Assembly (NCBI GenBank): GCA_900758495.1
Contig: CAAERO010000026.1
Location: forward strand, 1 to 31,112
From: Bacilli bacterium
Lineage (GTDB): Bacteria; Bacillota_I; Bacilli_A; RF39; UBA660
Direction: 5' to 3'
DNA length: 31,112 nucleotides
Shown here in pieces: positions 1-7,577 of the stretch (position 1 is the stretch's first letter; each line of letters begins with the position of its first letter). Under the pieces are notes generated by a model. The model was not told the DNA's origin. It searched no databases and saw only the letters and a list, made by a program, of their open reading frames with translations. The translations under genes were made by a program, and so were the position numbers.

Positions 1-26
1 ACCTACTCTTTCTATTTTAGTTTTAC

Positions 27-72
27 ACAAAAAAGATAGATTTATACTATAATTAGTATTTAATCTATCTTT
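27..72 (-). terminator. Long hairpin terminator, minus strand
   Basis: An 11-bp perfect stem (AAAGATAGATT at 32-42 with its complement at 62-72) is topped by a second 5-bp stem (TACTA/TAGTA). On the minus strand it is followed by six T (29-34). It lies at the end of the possible 34-aa gene and includes that gene's stop codon. Confidence 0.65.
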
Positions 73-164
73 ATTCCACGACAAAAGAAAATAAATTTTT
101 TATTTAAATTAGTAAGTACCCCCACCCAGGTTAATTCACAGTTAACTAGAGTCCCTTGATACAT
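60..164 (-). CDS. Possible 34-aa small protein
   Basis: This short frame begins MYQGTLVNCELTW and ends FFCRGIKID. It matches no family I know. The support is its setting rather than its sequence: a promoter-like pair lies at 213-241, a purine-rich AGGAAGTAGGTG lies just upstream of the ATG, and the stop codon falls inside a strong hairpin terminator. A separate terminator (262-296) closes the preceding operon, so this would be an independent transcription unit. The peptide has two cysteines and a hydrophobic, aromatic C-terminal half. It could equally be a non-coding RNA of about 180 nt that happens to contain an open frame. Confidence 0.3.
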   Translation of the reverse strand: MYQGTLVNCELTWVGVLTNLNKKFIFFCRGIKID

Positions 165-212
165 ACTAACACCTACTTCCTATTATCATTTATCAGTATT
201 CTTGACATTTTA

Positions 213-241
213 ATGATATCATAATATTTGACATTTAACAA
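213..241 (-). promoter_or_regulatory. Promoter for the possible 34-aa gene
   Basis: On the minus strand, TTGTTA (236-241) is 17 bp from TATCAT (213-218). TATGA sits directly upstream of the -10 as an extended -10. The expected start of transcription is near 206. Confidence 0.45.
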
Positions 242-261
242 TAAGAAGATTTTTCCTATTT

Positions 262-296
262 TTCGAAAGAAAAAACATACAACTAAATTGTGTATG
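262..296 (-). terminator. Terminator of the effector-like operon
   Basis: On the minus strand CATACA and TGTATG (276-281 and 291-296) form a stem with a short loop, followed by TTTTTTCTTTC. It starts 3 bp after the stop codon of the 77-aa gene. Confidence 0.65.
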
Positions 297-298
297 CT

Positions 299-532
299 TT
301 ATATAATAATTTGTTGAAATAAATTATTGAATTGTTCTAGTTCATCATTAGAAACTGGTAGTATTGTATCACCTGTTAAGACTCCTAGATAAGTATCTTC
401 TTCAATTTTATCAGGTTCCGTAAAGTAACTATATATTATATATTTTTTATCAACACTATCTACTTCTACTAATGGGTATATTACCTTTTCTTCACCATTA
501 GTACTCACTACTATTTTATCTTGTTTTTCCAT
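299..532 (-). CDS. DUF1292-like small protein, 77 aa
   Basis: A small acidic cytoplasmic-type protein with no signal or membrane segment. An N-terminal beta-rich part (NGEE followed by a KKYIIYSYF strand) and a C-terminal acidic helix (SNDELEQFNNLFQQ) resemble the DUF1292/YrzB family of Firmicutes, whose function is unknown. Its ATG lies 17 bp inside the preceding 191-aa gene, with AAGGAG upstream, so translation is probably coupled. It is the last gene of the four-gene operon that starts at 2,622 and is followed at once by a terminator. A role in or next to the metallopeptidase module is inferred from position only. Confidence 0.6.
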   Translation of the reverse strand: MEKQDKIVVSTNGEEKVIYPLVEVDSVDKKYIIYSYFTEPDKIEEDTYLGVLTGDTILPVSNDELEQFNNLFQQIII

Positions 533-1091
533 ATTTTCTGTGATACTCCTTACTAGCTTCTTGCTCTATTTTTAGGCTTCTTACTTCGCTATGTTCTTTA
601 CCATCCCAGTCTTCAAGATAATCTTTTAACTTCTCATTATCAATTTCTAGGACATTATCATTTATATATCCTTCTTTATATATATCATATAAAAAGTCTG
701 CTTTTCTTAACTCTACACTAGCTTTTTTCTCCCCAACTAAAGGAATACTAGTAAGTAAATCAATACTTTCTCCTGCTTCTGTTAAATAATGCTTGTCATC
801 TTCCATAGTTTTTATATATAAATCAGCAATTTCATAATCATTGTTATTAATATTAACAGTACCAGTTTTATAAAATTGTTCAAATAAAGGATCAAACTGC
901 TCTCCAGCTATTTTCTTTGAACTTTCTGCAAATAAATTAGCATAGTTATTGAATGGGTCATCAATTTTTTTAGGTGTTTTATTAGCCAAGCCAAGACATA
1001 GTGAAGTAATAACTATTCCCGAAGTTAGAAAAACTCTTTTACCCTTACTTATACTCTTTATTGATAATTTTTCTTCAGTATTTTTTAACAT
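516..1091 (-). CDS. Membrane-anchored extracytoplasmic protein, 191 aa; candidate partner or immunity protein
   Basis: I do not recognise this family. The N-terminus is cytoplasmic and charged, with one hydrophobic segment at about residues 20-36 (FLTSGIVITSLCLGLAN) that acts as a signal or anchor. The remaining roughly 150 residues are helical, hydrophilic and rich in E, D and K, and would lie outside the membrane. The start follows a well-spaced AGGAG. The gene begins 8 bp after the metallopeptidase-like gene and overlaps the next gene by 17 bp. In LXG-type toxin operons the gene after the toxin is often the immunity gene, so a membrane-tethered inhibitor is a reasonable guess, but nothing in its own sequence proves this. 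Confidence 0.6.
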   Translation of the reverse strand: MLKNTEEKLSIKSISKGKRVFLTSGIVITSLCLGLANKTPKKIDDPFNNYANLFAESSKKIAGEQFDPLFEQFYKTGTVNINNNDYEIADLYIKTMEDDKHYLTEAGESIDLLTSIPLVGEKKASVELRKADFLYDIYKEGYINDNVLEIDNEKLKDYLEDWDGKEHSEVRSLKIEQEASKEYHRKYGKTR

Positions 1092-1099
1092 AACTACTC

Positions 1100-2311
1100 C
1101 TATTCTAATATATTTTTCATATATTCATATAAATTATTTACACCATATCCATCAATCTTTATTTCTTTTAATGCTGCTGGATTATTATAATAAAGCATTG
1201 TAGATTCAGCAAAACACTCAGAAGGACTTTCATGTCCATATTCTCTGATATGTTCAAATTCACTATCATTTTTATTAATTTGATTAAAAACATCAGCATA
1301 TTCTTCTGTACCAAGAGAAAACTGCTTGTCTGACCCTATTGAGTGATCATAAGAGTGTCCTAATTCATGAGAATATGCTTCCACTTGAAAATGGTAATTT
1401 TCACCACTAGTGTCAGCGTACGACATATCAATATTGATATCTTTGCTACCATTATTATAGAAAGCTGCCCAACTACTATCTTCAATTTCTTTGTGATCAT
1501 AATCAGTATATTCCAAAGTAAATTTATTTATTGGAGCAACTGCTAGCTTTTTAAAATTATCACCATATTTATCTGTTTCGCCCATAATATCTCTATGATA
1601 TTGGGCTGTTAAATAATAGTAATGATCTCTTTCATCCTCATTCATATTTTTGAGATAGAAAATTCCTAAAGCCTTAGAGTATGCTACTTTTGCTATTGGA
1701 GCTATTACTTTAATACCATATTTATTATAATATTCAAAATATTCAGTATTAGCTGGTAACATTTTACCATTATGTAACTGAATACTTACATTACCATTTC
1801 TAAGAACTGCCGTAGTATTAAGGTAAGCATAATTAAGTTCTTTATCTGCTTTCATCACTTCATTAGCACACTTGATTTTATCTAAAATATTCATTTTTGA
1901 ATATGGTTTCTTAGAAGTAATAAGGCCTGTCCTCAAGCAATTTTCAATATTAGAAATATAAATAGCTATTATCATTAAAGAATTATCCATATTTTTCATT
2001 TGACTAATTAACTCTTGTACACTAGTTTGTAATCTATCAGTTTCATTCATAATACTAGTACTATTACTAACTATCTCATTAGCCCCCTTAATACTAAATC
2101 TATCATAATAATACTTAGTATAGTCTTCTTGTACTTCACTTCTGTTAGAGCCTGCTACTCTTGCCCCGTCATATCCTGCTAAAATACTTGCATTAGAACA
2201 AAGAATATGTTCTTTTTCTTCAAGGCTTTGTAAATTCTGACCATAAGAGCTGACCAAAAAACCGAGTTCATTTACAAGCGCCGTTGCTTCTTTTTCACTT
2301 ATTACACTCAT
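1100..2311 (-). CDS. Putative exported zinc metallopeptidase, lethal-factor/PPEP-like C-terminus with helical N-terminus
   Basis: A 403-aa protein. Residues 1-130 are predicted helical, with no signal peptide, and resemble the N-terminal export region of LXG/WXG-type effectors in general character only. Residues 310-370 hold the zinc site: HELGH at 315-319, then SECFAES with E365 and E369. This order (HExxH, then ExxFAE about 45 residues later) matches the anthrax lethal factor C-terminal (ATLF) and Pro-Pro endopeptidase families, where the two His and the first Glu bind zinc. The expected activity is therefore zinc-dependent proteolysis; the substrate is unknown. It overlaps the upstream 104-aa gene by 4 bp (ATGA), which indicates translational coupling. 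No type VII secretion core genes are in the window, so the route of export is inferred. Confidence 0.65.
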   Translation of the reverse strand: MSVISEKEATALVNELGFLVSSYGQNLQSLEEKEHILCSNASILAGYDGARVAGSNRSEVQEDYTKYYYDRFSIKGANEIVSNSTSIMNETDRLQTSVQELISQMKNMDNSLMIIAIYISNIENCLRTGLITSKKPYSKMNILDKIKCANEVMKADKELNYAYLNTTAVLRNGNVSIQLHNGKMLPANTEYFEYYNKYGIKVIAPIAKVAYSKALGIFYLKNMNEDERDHYYYLTAQYHRDIMGETDKYGDNFKKLAVAPINKFTLEYTDYDHKEIEDSSWAAFYNNGSKDINIDMSYADTSGENYHFQVEAYSHELGHSYDHSIGSDKQFSLGTEEYADVFNQINKNDSEFEHIREYGHESPSECFAESTMLYYNNPAALKEIKIDGYGVNNLYEYMKNILE

Positions 2312-2622
2312 TTTTTACTCCTTTGATGATAAACTGTACTTTCAAGTACTGTTACTTTAGTATAACTAACATCTTGAGACATTTGTTCTTGGAAAAGAGA
2401 CTTAAGTCTTGAGGTATCTAAACTATCAGCAATAGCATCAGCTTTACCAATACTATTCGCCCCTCCAACAGTATCCCACACGAGCTTTAAGCCATCTAAA
2501 TTTTCCTGAACTGAACTAATAGAAGACTCGGCAGCACTAACAGAATCTAAATTTTTCTTTTCATTATTTATATGGTCAACTAAATATTTAACTGTTTCTT
2601 CACTAACTTCCCCATTTTGCAT
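2308..2622 (-). CDS. Small helical protein, WXG100/Lap-like candidate chaperone
   Basis: A 104-aa protein with no signal peptide. Two amphipathic helices flank a short turn at LVWDTVGGANS (about residues 48-58), which is reminiscent of the helix-WxG-helix hairpin of Esx proteins, although the exact WXG triplet is absent. Small helical proteins encoded directly before LXG effectors (Lap proteins) bind and help target them, and the position here is the same: it is first in the operon and overlaps the metallopeptidase gene by 4 bp. AAGGATG lies about 10 nt before the ATG. The fold and the chaperone role are inferred. Confidence 0.5.
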   Translation of the reverse strand: MQNGEVSEETVKYLVDHINNEKKNLDSVSAAESSISSVQENLDGLKLVWDTVGGANSIGKADAIADSLDTSRLKSLFQEQMSQDVSYTKVTVLESTVYHQRSKK

Positions 2623-2658
2623 TTATCTATCATCCTTATCTATGTATCATCTATAACT

Positions 2659-2687
2659 ATATTAACAGTTTTATTAAAATCTGTAAA
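2659..2687 (-). promoter_or_regulatory. Sigma-A promoter of the effector-like operon
   Basis: On the minus strand TTTACA (2682-2687) is exactly 17 bp from TAATAT (2659-2664). The predicted start near 2,652 gives a leader of about 30 nt before the 104-aa gene. Confidence 0.65.
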
Positions 2688-2797
2688 GTTACTCTTATAC
2701 AAAATAACTGATAATTACTCAGCAGTGGATAGTGTTTTAATAATAAAATAGAATTAATAGAAAAACTGTTAACTGTTCCTTAAAATATTTTCAATCT

Positions 2798-3028
2798 ATG
2801 TATTATTTTTCTTGTATTGGTGTTTTACTTCTTACCGTTATGGATGATAACTTTGCCAAAAATACTAGGACTTATAATAACGTTAAAATAGGAATTCATA
2901 CTTATGCTAATGGAAAAAAATCTAGAATCAAATCTTTATTTAATGCAGGTTTAACCCTATTTCATCGAGCTTTTATGTCGTTAAAATATGTCAAAATTGA
3001 TTTTAGATTTATTTTGTACGACGCCTGA
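2798..3028 (+). pseudogene. Probable transposase C-terminal remnant
   Basis: A 76-residue plus-strand frame ends KSLFNAGLTLFHRAFMSLKY, then VKIDFRFILYDA and a stop. This looks like the conserved C-terminal tail of DDE-type insertion-sequence transposases. I recognise it by pattern only and cannot name the IS family. There is no catalytic core, no convincing ribosome binding site and no clear terminal inverted repeats, and the frame has no adequate start, so this would be the 3' stump of an element that decayed between two accessory modules. A non-coding chance frame remains possible. Confidence 0.35.
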
Positions 3029-3047
3029 GATTTTTAAAATTTTATCT

Positions 3048-3075
3048 TTCAAAAAACTCCATATTGCTATGGAGT
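3048..3075 (-). terminator. Terminator, minus strand
   Basis: A perfect 8-bp stem (ACTCCATA, 3056-3063, with TATGGAGT, 3068-3075) has a 4-nt loop and is followed on the minus strand by a T run (3051-3056). It lies about 225 bp after the stop codon of the 521-aa surface protein, so that mRNA would have a long 3' untranslated tail. Confidence 0.7.
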
Positions 3076-3243
3076 GCGTTGTTGTGCTATAAAACGCAGT
3101 CTTTATTATGTAGTTGTACTGAATGTTACATCTGTCAAAAAAATCAAGTACAGGTATTACTTTTGCTATTATAAAAGGCAGTTACTATAAGGTTTTTGAA
3201 AAAACTGTCCAGTTATAAGCTTTATTCTCTTCTTATTTATCAA

Positions 3244-3300
3244 CAGCTGCCTCCTTTCGGTCTCCACCCTCACTGTCGGCGTCTTAGTACCTCCCTATCT
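3244..3300 (-). other. GC-rich patch downstream of the surface protein gene
   Basis: This 57-bp stretch has 33 G/C, against a strongly AT-rich background, and is purine-rich on the minus strand (GGGAGG, GAGGGTGGAGACC, AAAGGAGG). It starts at the stop codon of the 521-aa gene. I found no long open frame, promoter or clear hairpin in it. Elements just after a diversity-generating variable region are often GC-rich, which is why it is recorded; see the findings. Confidence 0.45.
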
Positions 3301-4865
3301 TATCCCAGAATGAATGGTGAAGTTGTAGTTCCTGATCCTGATATCACCTTAATTGTGGATTTTAGATGTACGACTGGGCGGGTCGCACGAGTACTAGCAA
3401 CACCAATGCTGCCGACAAAGCCACGATTATCGACATAGAAAACAAAATTAGATTTATCGGCACGCGGACTCATTGTCCATTGTACATTGGATGTATTTAA
3501 AAGCCAGTCATTGTTTTTACAATCATTATAACTACTATCTTCCCAATTGTTTAATTCTTTTGCCATACAACTCGCTCTATTTTTACTACTTCCTCCACTT
3601 GTCGCATATCCATAATCACTTGGGTACATTAGTCCTACTTTCCCTGTCCAATTCGTACTTCTTCTACTATATACTGTTGTTCCTCTTTCATAGCTATAAA
3701 AATGTGATGCTAATCCATTTGACGAACTAGTATAATTTGAAGTTCCTCCTAGGTACCACTTTGCATCTCCTATCATTGCTTTCGCCGTGTTTGTTAGACC
3801 TGTAGAAGTAAAATCAACGTTTGAAGCACTTGTACTATTATTATAGTAACTTCCTGTTGTTCTATTATAATATGTTCCACTATTCAATAATGTATTTAAC
3901 TGAGCTGTTTTCCACTCATTTGTATAAGAACCACTTGATGTATAATCCCATGAATAATTTCCTATTGATCCATTTCTAATGATTTTCATTCTTTTTTCTA
4001 TTTTTCCTGTTCCATCATCTACATCAAATACTCCGATGATTCTCCATAACTCATCATTAAATTTTACATAGTTATTGGGATTCTTTCCTATATATCTATA
4101 ATCTGTTGTTGCTGCTAGTTGTTTTGTTGCTTCATGAGGAAATGCCCACATTTGGTTCTTTTGATCTGCTGTTGCAGTAGCATAATCTAATGTTTCTGGA
4201 TTTGCTTTTGCTATTAGAGTTGTTGCTCCTGTAGTTGTTGTATCTCCTCCTGTTGATTTTATTCCTGTTTTACCATAAACATTTACTTTTACTGTAAATG
4301 ATAGACCTCCTCCATCTCCTTGGGGATTATAGCTTTCATCTACATACATTCTTAATCTATATTTAGTTGAAAAACTTTTATTTGTTGTACCTGTTGCTAG
4401 ACTCATCATATTGTTTGGTCTTCCTGTAGTTTGATTGGCACTTGTTTCATTCTTATATGTTTTTGGTGCCATTACTTCTGTTTCTGTTCCATCACTATTT
4501 ATACTTGTTAAGTATAACCTTATATGACTTCCATCTATCTTCCTAGTAGCTGTTGTTACATCTTCTGCTGCTATCTCCCAATTAATGTTTTCACTTCCCT
4601 TTACTGTACCTGATACTGTAAAGTCAAAGTATTCTCCTTTTGCTAATCTTTTCTTTCCTGTTGCATCAGTAGTCGGTAATGCATTACTCATATTGATAGT
4701 ATTAGTATTTTCTATATAACTCATAGTTAATACTCCTGTTGTTATAGTATTTTCCTTTTGACCTATACCAGCATAAGTAAATGCTGCATAACTAATCCCT
4801 ACTATTGCTATTACTAATAATAGTGCTAGTATTAATGATGTTGTTATTTTCTTTTTATCCTTCAT
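3300..4865 (-). CDS. Exported surface protein with SipW/TasA-like signal and possible hypervariable C-terminal lectin-like domain
   Basis: A 521-aa protein. Residues 1-29 form a basic and hydrophobic signal, followed by AAFTYAGIGQKENTITTGVL, which resembles SipW-dependent (TasA/CalY-type) exported proteins. Residues 30-205 are a beta-rich, Thr/Asn-rich region. From about 235 to the end is a Trp/Tyr/Gly-rich domain (LWRIIGVF, WKTAQLN, MYPSDYGYA, NNDWLL, WTMSPRA) ending RPVVHLKSTI and TSPFILG. This tail resembles the C-type-lectin/FGE-sulfatase-like DUF6273 group seen in gut Firmicutes. Codons 468-496 have a base usage unlike the rest of the gene (see findings). The start follows GAGAGGT at good spacing. 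It lies 44 bp after miaA on the same strand with no clear promoter of its own. Ligand and partner are unknown. Confidence 0.75.
   Translation of the reverse strand: MKDKKKITTSLILALLLVIAIVGISYAAFTYAGIGQKENTITTGVLTMSYIENTNTINMSNALPTTDATGKKRLAKGEYFDFTVSGTVKGSENINWEIAAEDVTTATRKIDGSHIRLYLTSINSDGTETEVMAPKTYKNETSANQTTGRPNNMMSLATGTTNKSFSTKYRLRMYVDESYNPQGDGGGLSFTVKVNVYGKTGIKSTGGDTTTTGATTLIAKANPETLDYATATADQKNQMWAFPHEATKQLAATTDYRYIGKNPNNYVKFNDELWRIIGVFDVDDGTGKIEKRMKIIRNGSIGNYSWDYTSSGSYTNEWKTAQLNTLLNSGTYYNRTTGSYYNNSTSASNVDFTSTGLTNTAKAMIGDAKWYLGGTSNYTSSSNGLASHFYSYERGTTVYSRRSTNWTGKVGLMYPSDYGYATSGGSSKNRASCMAKELNNWEDSSYNDCKNNDWLLNTSNVQWTMSPRADKSNFVFYVDNRGFVGSIGVASTRATRPVVHLKSTIKVISGSGTTTSPFILG
3378..3464 (-). 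other. Candidate hypervariable (diversity-generating retroelement-like) region, codons 468-496
   Basis: Of these 29 codons, 27 end in C or T; the exceptions are AAA and GCG. Nine end in C (GCC, TTC, GTC, GGC and others). Elsewhere the gene mostly uses A-ending codons. Substituting the adenines of AAC/AAT codons, as a diversity-generating reverse transcriptase does, leaves exactly this NNC/NNT pattern. The position, just before the conserved RPVV near the C-terminus of a lectin-like domain, is also as expected. No template copy is visible. Confidence 0.5.
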
Positions 4866-4909
4866 TTTATTTTTACCTCTCTACAATTATCCTAACATTA
4901 ATAATTAAA

Positions 4910-5770
4910 TTACACAATATCATTTATAACTTGCTTTACAGTATTATCAAAATTATTAAAATCTGTCTGATACCAAGTAACTGGTAATTGATTGTTAAAG
5001 AAAGTATATTGTCTTTTAGCATAATGTCTAGAGTTTTGTTTTATCTTATTTATTACTTCTTCTAAACTACATTCACTATTAAAATAAGGAATAAACTCTT
5101 TATACCCTATTGCTGTTTTTAAAGCTTTAGAAGTAGTAAATTTATCTTTTAAAGAACTTACTTCTTCTACTAAGCCCTCTTCTATCATTATATCTACTCT
5201 TTTATTAATCCTATCATATAGTGTTTCTCTATCAGTAGTAAGTCCTATTATCTTAGCATTATATAATAACTTATCACCATTATTATCTATTTCTTCATTA
5301 TTTTCTAATTTTACTAACTCCCTTACTAATCTTCTTTTATTATTACTATCTTTAGGTATATAGTTATACTTACTTATTCTATTTAATAACTCTTTTATTG
5401 ATAAGTCATCATAGTTAGTAATATTTTCTTCTTTATTAAATCTATAATCATATAAAGTAGCTTTTAAGTATAAACCTGTTCCTCCTACCATAATAATATT
5501 TTTCTTTTCTTTTAATAGTTTATCTATTAAACTTCTAGCTTCTTTTTGATAATCATAAACACTATAGTTAGTATCTATATCTACATAAGAAAGTAAATGA
5601 TGTTTAACTCCATCCATTTCTATCTTAGTAACTTTAGCTGTCCCTATATCCATTTTTTCATAGACTTGCATCGCATCAAAGTTAATTATTTCTGCTTTAT
5701 AGTGTTTTGCTAGAGCAATACTTAATGCCGTTTTGCCAACACCTGTTGGTCCAACAATTGCTATTATCAT
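4910..5770 (-). CDS. miaA: tRNA dimethylallyltransferase MiaA
   Basis: Transfers the dimethylallyl group of DMAPP to the N6 of A37 in tRNAs that read U-starting codons, which supports reading accuracy. The 286-aa length is normal for the family. The P-loop GPTGVGKT is at residues 7-14, followed by the substrate-binding motif DAMQVY (usually DSMQVY) and DIGTAK at 41-46. GGTGLYLKA lies near residue 97, and the C-terminal NSRHYAKRQYTFFNNQ block with LPVTWY is typical. It starts 8 bp after the mutL stop codon, so the two are probably co-transcribed, an arrangement common in bacteria. Confidence 0.96.
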   Translation of the reverse strand: MIIAIVGPTGVGKTALSIALAKHYKAEIINFDAMQVYEKMDIGTAKVTKIEMDGVKHHLLSYVDIDTNYSVYDYQKEARSLIDKLLKEKKNIIMVGGTGLYLKATLYDYRFNKEENITNYDDLSIKELLNRISKYNYIPKDSNNKRRLVRELVKLENNEEIDNNGDKLLYNAKIIGLTTDRETLYDRINKRVDIMIEEGLVEEVSSLKDKFTTSKALKTAIGYKEFIPYFNSECSLEEVINKIKQNSRHYAKRQYTFFNNQLPVTWYQTDFNNFDNTVKQVINDIV

Positions 5771-5778
5771 TTTATCAC

Positions 5779-7560
5779 CTAATTCATTACTCTTTTAAAG
5801 AGTCTTTCTAATTCATAATTACTATATGTTATTATAGTTGGTCTTCCATGTGGACAAGTAAAAGGATTTTCACATGTTCTAATAGTATCTAAAAGATATG
5901 CTGCTTCATCTAGTGATATATAATCATTTGCTTTAATACTTAAACGACAAGCTAAGGTTGTTGCAGTTTTTTCAATAAATTTTTCTTTAGAGAACTCTCC
6001 TTTTTCAAGTAGAATAGAAATAATCTTTTCTATAGAATCTTTTTCTCTTCCTTTATAGATAAAGGTTGGATGTCTTCTAACTAGAAAGGTATGGTCACCA
6101 AATTCTTCTAAATAAACACCAATATCTTTTAAAACATCTAAATATTCTTTAATCTTTAGAAATTCATCTTTAGAGTATTCTAATTTAATTGGTACTAATA
6201 AATCTGTTGTATTTTTATCTTCTTTGCTTAATTCTTTCATAAATTTTTCATAGTTAATTCGTTCTGCTATAGCATGTTGATCAATCAAATACATACCCTC
6301 TTCATTTTCTGCTACAATAAAAGTCTTATGAATAATACCTATTGGATGCATCTTTTTAATACGATAGATTACTTCTTCATTGGATGTTGCTTCTTCTTCC
6401 TTAATTTCTTCTTTACTTTCATTTTCATTACTAAAATCAAATTTCACTTCTTCTATTTGCTTTTCAATAGGAGTAAAATCATCTTCATCAAAGATACTAG
6501 TTGGTTTTTCTAAAGGAAGAGCATCTTCTACTTCATAAATTGTTTCTCTTGTTCTAACAGTTGCATGAGGTATTAATAATATTTCTTTTAGTTTTGCTTC
6601 TATCAAACTAGTAACAAGTGTTAATAACTCATCTAACTTAGAAAATTTAATATCCATCTTTTGTGGATGAATATTTATATCTATTAAGATAGGATCTACT
6701 TCAATATTAAAAACAACAACTGGAAATTTATCTTTAGGAATATAAGTATGATAAGTATCTAGTATTGCTCTATTTAATGCTTGATTTTTAATTACTCTTC
6801 CATTAACTAATGTTGTCATAACATTTCTTGAAGTTTTAGCAACTTCAGGATAAGAAACATAACCATTAATAACATAGTCATCATTCTCTCCACTTATTTC
6901 AATCATCTTTTTAGCAACATCTATTCCATAAACATCATAAATAACTTTTAATAAGTTACCATCACCTGTTGTATTTAGTAACTCTTTATCGTTATTTTCT
7001 AATATAAATTTTATATTAGGATAAGATAAAGCCATTTTATTCATATAATCAATGATTAATGACAACTCTGTTGATAAACTTCTTAAATATTTCAAACGAA
7101 CAGGAGTATTATAAAATAAATTTTTGACACTAATAGTAGTTCCTTTTTCTAAAGGATAACGTTCTTTTTTTATAAGAGTTCCACCTTCTAGATAAAGATA
7201 GGTACCTGTATCATTAACACTAGTTCTTAACTCTACTTTCGAAACAGATGCAATAGAAGGCAGAGCTTCACCTCTAAAACCTAAAGAAGCAATATGAAAT
7301 AAGTCATTTAAGCTTTTTAATTTACTAGTTGCATGACGAGAGAAAGCAAGTAAGGCATCATCTTCATCCATTCCTACTCCATCATCTGCAACAGTTATTT
7401 CTAAAATACCAGAATCTCTCAAAGATACTTTAATTTTACTACTTTTAGCATCAATACTATTTTCAACTAATTCTTTAACAACATTCAAACATCTTTCAAC
7501 TACTTCTCCTGCTGCTATCTTATTGGCTAAGTCATCATCCATGACCTTTATTTTACTCAT
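5779..7560 (-). CDS. mutL: DNA mismatch repair protein MutL
   Basis: Couples mismatch recognition by MutS to strand incision. The N-terminal GHKL ATPase is complete: KELVENSIDA (motif I), DDGVGM (II), GFRGEALPSI (III) and FYNTPVR. A charged linker at about 330-400 precedes the C-terminal dimerisation domain. That domain carries DQHAIAERINYE, which fits the DQHA(X)2E(X)4E endonuclease motif, and CPHGRP near the end. It should therefore nick DNA itself, as in organisms without MutH. At 593 aa it is of usual length. GGAG precedes the ATG. mutS is not in the window. Confidence 0.96.
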   Translation of the reverse strand: MSKIKVMDDDLANKIAAGEVVERCLNVVKELVENSIDAKSSKIKVSLRDSGILEITVADDGVGMDEDDALLAFSRHATSKLKSLNDLFHIASLGFRGEALPSIASVSKVELRTSVNDTGTYLYLEGGTLIKKERYPLEKGTTISVKNLFYNTPVRLKYLRSLSTELSLIIDYMNKMALSYPNIKFILENNDKELLNTTGDGNLLKVIYDVYGIDVAKKMIEISGENDDYVINGYVSYPEVAKTSRNVMTTLVNGRVIKNQALNRAILDTYHTYIPKDKFPVVVFNIEVDPILIDINIHPQKMDIKFSKLDELLTLVTSLIEAKLKEILLIPHATVRTRETIYEVEDALPLEKPTSIFDEDDFTPIEKQIEEVKFDFSNENESKEEIKEEEATSNEEVIYRIKKMHPIGIIHKTFIVAENEEGMYLIDQHAIAERINYEKFMKELSKEDKNTTDLLVPIKLEYSKDEFLKIKEYLDVLKDIGVYLEEFGDHTFLVRRHPTFIYKGREKDSIEKIISILLEKGEFSKEKFIEKTATTLACRLSIKANDYISLDEAAYLLDTIRTCENPFTCPHGRPTIITYSNYELERLFKRVMN

Positions 7561-7577
7561 TTTTAATCAACTCCATT

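Noticed and set aside
949..1203. Plus-strand frames opposite real genes (for example 949-1203, 3473-3730, 6274-6513, 28454-28738)
   Set aside because: They lie antisense to well-supported genes, lack binding sites and have compositions that mirror the opposite strand.
3076..3299. Possible template repeat of a diversity-generating retroelement next to the variable segment
   Set aside because: I compared it by eye with 3,370-3,470 and found no near-copy. No reverse transcriptase frame is in the window either.
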